From assembly GCA_900549085.1 (NCBI GenBank), contig URMO01000040.1, positions 1 through 17,672 of the forward strand: 17,672 bases of DNA, read 5' to 3'. Shown here piece by piece: positions 14,884 through 17,672 of this stretch (its first letter is position 1; each line of letters starts with the position of its first letter). Below the pieces are notes generated by a model, which saw only the letters and a list, made by a program, of their open reading frames with translations, was not told the DNA's origin and ran no database searches. Position numbers and translations under genes: made by a program. The stretch is from an uncultured Collinsella sp. Its GTDB lineage: Bacteria > Actinomycetota > Coriobacteriia > Coriobacteriales > Coriobacteriaceae.

Positions 14884-16362
14884 TTAGAGCATCACGCAAG
14901 CGACGGTCAGGATGATGGCGCAGACGACGGAGAGAGCGACGATGAGCTTAAGGGCAAACTTGAGCCAGGTCGTCCACTCGATCTTGGCCAGGGCGAGACC
15001 GCCCATGATGGCGCCGGAGGTCGGGGTGAACAGGTTCACAACGCCGATGGCAGAGGAGAAGATCATGACCATGACCTCGGGCGAGAAGCCGAGCTTAACA
15101 GCCAGCGGTCCCATGATAGGCATGGAGACGGTAGCCATACCAGAGGTCGAGGGGATCAGGAAGGACAGGCCGAAGTAGACCAGGAAGCTCATGGGAGCGA
15201 AGATCACGCCGGACAGGCCAGCCAGGGCATTGGCGGCAGCGTCGAGGACGTAGACGTCGAGGCCGGTGTTAGCCATGAGGACGGAGATACCACGGGCGAG
15301 GGCGATGACGAGAACAACGGACATCATGTCGGCAGCGCCGGTGATGAAGGTGTTAACGATCTGCTTCTCGGACAGGCCACCGATGATACCGATCAGGACG
15401 GCCATGAGGAAGAACCAGGTGGAAGCCTCGTCGAAGTACCACTGACCAATGGGCAGGCCGGTGATCAGGGCAGACCAGCCCTGGACGACGGCGTTACCGT
15501 CGGCGTCGTAGACAGCGCCAGCGTCGAAGAAGTTGGCGACGCCCTCGTTGAGGTCGGCCAGCGGAATGAAGCCGACGATCATGACGACGAAGGTGAAGGC
15601 AAAGGCGATCAGAACACCCTTCTGACGACCGGTGAGCTTGACCTCATTGTGAACCTCGGAAGCAGCCTTGCCGTGAGCCTCTTCGGCGTCCTTGAGCTCC
15701 TGCATCGACAGGATGGTGGAACCCTTGTCAGCCTTGACCTTCTTGGCATAGCTCATGACGAAGAAGATGGACATGGCAGTGGTAACAATCCACAGGACGG
15801 CACCGAGGCCGATGATGATGGACTGGTTGACCTCAATGCCAACGCCGGTCAGAGCGTCGACGGCAGCGCCGACGGCGAACGGGTTAACCGTGGAGCCCAG
15901 GCAGCCGCAGCCAGCGCCGAGCAGGACGGTGGCGGCACCGACCATCGGGTCGAAGCCAGCGGCCATCATGGTAGCGGCAAGCAGGGCGTAGAAGGGAACG
16001 GTCTCCTCGCACATACCATAGGTGGTACCACCGAGGGAGAAGATGAGCATCAGCACGGGAATGAGCATGATCTCGTTGCCCTTAAGCTTCTGCACCAGAA
16101 CGGCAATGCCGTTGTCCAGGGCGCCGGTCTCGGTCATCATGCCGAGGAAGCCGCCCAGGATCATAACGAAGAGGCAGACGGGCAGAGCGTCAGCGAAGCC
16201 CTTAATCGGGGCGGTGCAGAAATCGCTCAGACGGGCGGCAGTAACCGCGCCGCCGGACGTGCCGGAGACGATAACGGTAACTACTGCAACAATTGCCAGC
16301 AGAGCAAGAAGAATGGTGAACGATGAAGGCATACCGCGCTTTTTCTTAGCGGTCTCAGTCAT
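14884..16362 (-). CDS. YfcC-family membrane carrier, probable arginine/ornithine exchanger
   Basis: This 492-aa integral membrane protein has about 12 hydrophobic segments and a central hydrophilic loop rich in Glu and Lys (around 205-240, SMQELKDAEEAHGK). It fits the YfcC/DcuC-like group of the ion-transporter superfamily: the N-terminal MPSSFTILLALLAI, FVMILGGFLGMMTETGALDNGI, GGTTYGMCEETVPFY, the GCGCLGSTVNPFA element and the C-terminal IPSTSGMATVSMPIMGPLA are characteristic. Sitting after arcA and arcB, it most likely exchanges arginine for ornithine as ArcD does; this is inferred from context. I chose ATG 16362 because AAGGGGGG lies 9 nt upstream; the ATG at 16371 touches the Shine-Dalgarno. 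A hairpin precedes it and a terminator follows. Confidence 0.85.
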   Translation of the reverse strand: MTETAKKKRGMPSSFTILLALLAIVAVVTVIVSGTSGGAVTAARLSDFCTAPIKGFADALPVCLFVMILGGFLGMMTETGALDNGIAVLVQKLKGNEIMLIPVLMLIFSLGGTTYGMCEETVPFYALLAATMMAAGFDPMVGAATVLLGAGCGCLGSTVNPFAVGAAVDALTGVGIEVNQSIIIGLGAVLWIVTTAMSIFFVMSYAKKVKADKGSTILSMQELKDAEEAHGKAASEVHNEVKLTGRQKGVLIAFAFTFVVMIVGFIPLADLNEGVANFFDAGAVYDADGNAVVQGWSALITGLPIGQWYFDEASTWFFLMAVLIGIIGGLSEKQIVNTFITGAADMMSVVLVIALARGISVLMANTGLDVYVLDAAANALAGLSGVIFAPMSFLVYFGLSFLIPSTSGMATVSMPIMGPLAVKLGFSPEVMVMIFSSAIGVVNLFTPTSGAIMGGLALAKIEWTTWLKFALKLIVALSVVCAIILTVACVML

Positions 16363-16395
16363 AGTTCTCATCCCCCCTTCATAAATCATTTACTG

Positions 16396-16446
16396 ATCTC
16401 GCCCGAAGCGGCTCTTCCGTGCCGTGCCTGCCGCTCGATGCGAGAT
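16396..16446. other. Leader hairpin between arcB and the carrier
   Basis: ATCTCGC (16396-16402) pairs with GCGAGAT (16440-16446), and CCGAAGCGG with CCGCTCG inside, leaving a ~19-nt loop. A T-run follows only on the plus strand. In the arc mRNA it would be a stem-loop ahead of the carrier ribosome-binding site. Confidence 0.45.
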
Positions 16447-16463
16447 TTTTACCAGATAAAGCC

Positions 16464-16493
16464 GCTCGGGGTGTTCAACAATACACCCCGAGC
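16464..16493 (-). terminator. Intercistronic hairpin after arcB (partial terminator?)
   Basis: The perfect 11-bp stem GCTCGGGGTGT/ACACCCCGAGC has an 8-nt loop and lies 16 nt past the arcB stop. The minus strand continues GGCTTTATC, a weak T-run, so readthrough to the carrier is likely and it may set relative expression. Confidence 0.6.
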
Positions 16494-16509
16494 GAGATGC
16501 TAGATGCAC

Positions 16510-17505
16510 TTACTTGAGCGGGGCGGACATGACGGCCTTGATGGTGTGCATGCGGTTCTCGGCCTCGTCGAAGACCTTGGAAGCGGGGCTCTCGAAGACC
16601 TCGTCGGTGACCTCCTGCTCGGTGATGCCGAACTGCTCGCACTTCTCGGCGCCAATGGTGGTGTTGGTGTCGTGGAAGCTGGGCAGGCAGTGCAGGAAGA
16701 TGGCACCCGGGTTGGCCATAGCCATGACCTCGGAGGTGACACGATACGGGGTGAGCTGAGCGATGCGCTCGGCCCAGACCTCGTCAGGCTCGCCCATGGA
16801 GACCCACACGTCGGTGTAGATAACGTCGGCACCGGTGACGCCGTCCTTGACGTCGGTGGTCAGCTTGATGGTGCAGCCGTTGGCCTCGGCGATGGGCTTG
16901 CAGGCCTCGATGACGTCGTCAGCGGGCATGCACTCCTCGGGGCCGCAGGCCACGAAGTTCATGCCAAGCTTGGAGCAGACAACCATGAGGGAGCGAGCAA
17001 CGTTGTTCTTGCAGTCGCCCATGAAGACGAGGGTCTTGCCCTTGATGTCGTAGTTGAAGTTCTCCTGGACGGTCAGGATGTCGGCGAGCATCTGGGTGGG
17101 ATGCCACTCAGTGGTCAGGCCGTTCCACACGGGCACGCCGGACTTAGCAGCGAGCTCCTCGACATCGTCCTGGGCAAAGCCACGGAACTCGATGCCGTCA
17201 TACATGCGGCCGAGAACGCGGGCGGTGTCCTCGATGGACTCCTTCTTGCCCATCTGCGACGAACCCGGATCGAGGTAGGTGACACCCATGCCCAGATCCA
17301 TGCCGCCGACCTCGAAAGCGCAGCGGGTACGAGTGGAGGTCTTCTGGAAGAGCAGAACGATGTTCTTGCCCTCGAGATAGCGGTGCGGAACGCCAGCGCG
17401 CTTCATGTCCTTGAAGTTCTTGGAGAGCTTGAGCAGGTACTCGATCTCCTAGGTGGTGAGGTCGAGGAGCTTGAGGAAGCTACGGCCGGAGAGGTTAACA
17501 CCCAT
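16510..17505 (-). pseudogene. arcB: Ornithine carbamoyltransferase interrupted by TAG at codon 19
   Basis: In the arginine deiminase pathway this enzyme splits citrulline with phosphate into ornithine and carbamoyl phosphate. ATG 17505 has AAAGGA 8 nt upstream and would give 331 aa, normal length. The first 18 codons read MGVNLSGRSFLKLLDLTT, then TAG (17451-17449), then EIEYLLKLSKNF in the same frame. The rest is intact: STRTR for carbamoyl phosphate (57-61), HPTQ (135-138), SMGE (236-239) and HCLPSFHD (272-279). The family usually has Glu at this position (T-x-E-E-I), so GAG to TAG is the simplest change. The next ATG (codon 34, 17406) lacks a properly spaced ribosome-binding site and would drop helix 1. 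Catabolic arcB is preferred over anabolic argF because of its neighbours. A base error is possible. Confidence 0.9.
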
Positions 17506-17529
17506 GGTTCGTTTCCTTTCGAAGAAATG

Positions 17530-17545
17530 AATTACGTAAGTAATT
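17530..17545. promoter_or_regulatory. AT-rich inverted repeat upstream of arcB
   Basis: AATTACGTAAGTAATT has 6-bp arms around GTAA, between the arcA terminator-like hairpins and the arcB ribosome-binding site. It could be an operator for an internal arcB promoter; it resembles an ArgR box only loosely (TGAATTAC on one side). No convincing -35 and -10 pair was found. Confidence 0.3.
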
Positions 17546-17551
17546 AGTGTT

Positions 17552-17566
17552 GCCCGTTTGACGGGC
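17552..17566 (-). other. Short hairpin in the arcA-arcB spacer
   Basis: GCCCGT-CAA-ACGGGC on the minus strand is a perfect 6-bp stem with a 3-nt loop, 4 nt after the larger hairpin at 17571-17599. Paired structures of this kind often mark processing or partial termination. Confidence 0.45.
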
Positions 17567-17570
17567 GAAA

Positions 17571-17599
17571 CCGGTGCGGTTGTAGGGGGACCGCACCGG
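17571..17599 (-). terminator. Hairpin after arcA (partial terminator?)
   Basis: CCGGTGCGG pairs with CCGCACCGG over 9 bp with an 11-nt loop, 12 nt past the arcA stop. Only TTT follows, so it is a leaky terminator or stabiliser within the arc operon. Confidence 0.55.
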
Positions 17600-17611
17600 A
17601 AACGGAAAGAC

Positions 17612-17672
17612 TTAGAGGTCCTCGCGCCAGAAGGGCATGCTCATGCAGCGCGGGCCGCCGCGGCCGCGGGAG
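17612..17672 (-). CDS. arcA: Arginine deiminase, C-terminal end only
   Basis: The last 19 residues read SRGRGGPRCMSMPFWREDL before TAA. The GGPRCMSMP block with the catalytic cysteine close to the C-terminus is the hallmark of arginine deiminase, which turns arginine into citrulline and ammonia. The remainder lies beyond the right edge. The gene is 106 nt upstream of the arcB ATG on the same strand, which gives the pathway order arcA-arcB-carrier. Confidence 0.9.
   Translation of the reverse strand, partial: SRGRGGPRCMSMPFWREDL

Noticed and set aside
17449..17451. Genome-wide reassignment of TAG to an amino acid
   Set aside because: TAG is the natural stop of ftsI, murF, mraY, murD, rsmH, xerD and the small regulator in this window, each ending at the expected family length. 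The arcB TAG is therefore a local exception.

Overview
The window looks like a chromosomal segment of a high-GC, Gram-positive anaerobe of the Coriobacteriia, most likely Collinsella or a close relative. That call is inferred from the recognisable proteins (a compact actinobacterial-type division and cell-wall cluster, pyrG directly followed by xerD, a DUF1846 protein, and an arginine deiminase operon with a YfcC-family carrier). There is no 16S gene here to confirm it. Every gene I can support lies on the minus strand, so transcription runs from high to low coordinates.

Reading along transcription: (1) 17672-14884 is the 3' part of an arginine deiminase locus. It holds the end of arcA, then arcB (ornithine carbamoyltransferase), then a YfcC-family membrane carrier that is probably the arginine/ornithine exchanger. 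arcB carries an in-frame TAG at codon 19, although the remaining ~312 codons look fully functional. (2) 14883-14359 has no protein gene. It holds tandem stem-loops behind the carrier, an intrinsic terminator, a triple GTTCCGCGGTTT repeat, a run of hairpins and two ~63-nt direct repeats. (3) 14313-12832 is a DUF1846 protein with its own promoter and terminator. (4) 12575-12240 is a small winged-helix regulator with a palindrome upstream and a terminator downstream. (5) 12062-9457 is pyrG-xerD, two genes 2 nt apart. (6) 9456-8996 is a regulatory region: a very long nested hairpin behind xerD, a LexA-box-like palindrome, a G-run tract, and a strong sigma-70-type promoter carrying two copies of a GGGGAACCRCCCC dyad. 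(7) 8995-1 is the division and cell-wall (dcw) cluster mraZ-rsmH-ftsL-ftsI-murF-mraY-murD-ftsW, running off the left edge. murE is absent from its usual place between ftsI and murF.

The dcw genes act together. MraZ is the family's regulator, RsmH modifies 16S rRNA, FtsL, FtsI and FtsW belong to the septal peptidoglycan synthase, and MurD, MurF and MraY make the lipid-linked precursor. The arc genes convert arginine to citrulline and then to ornithine plus carbamoyl phosphate, with the carrier exchanging substrate and product.

Most of the window is ordinary core genome. I found no clearly new multi-gene system. The points most worth checking are the amber codon in arcB, the layered operator-like architecture upstream of mraZ, and the structured, repeat-bearing non-coding stretch at 14473-14883.
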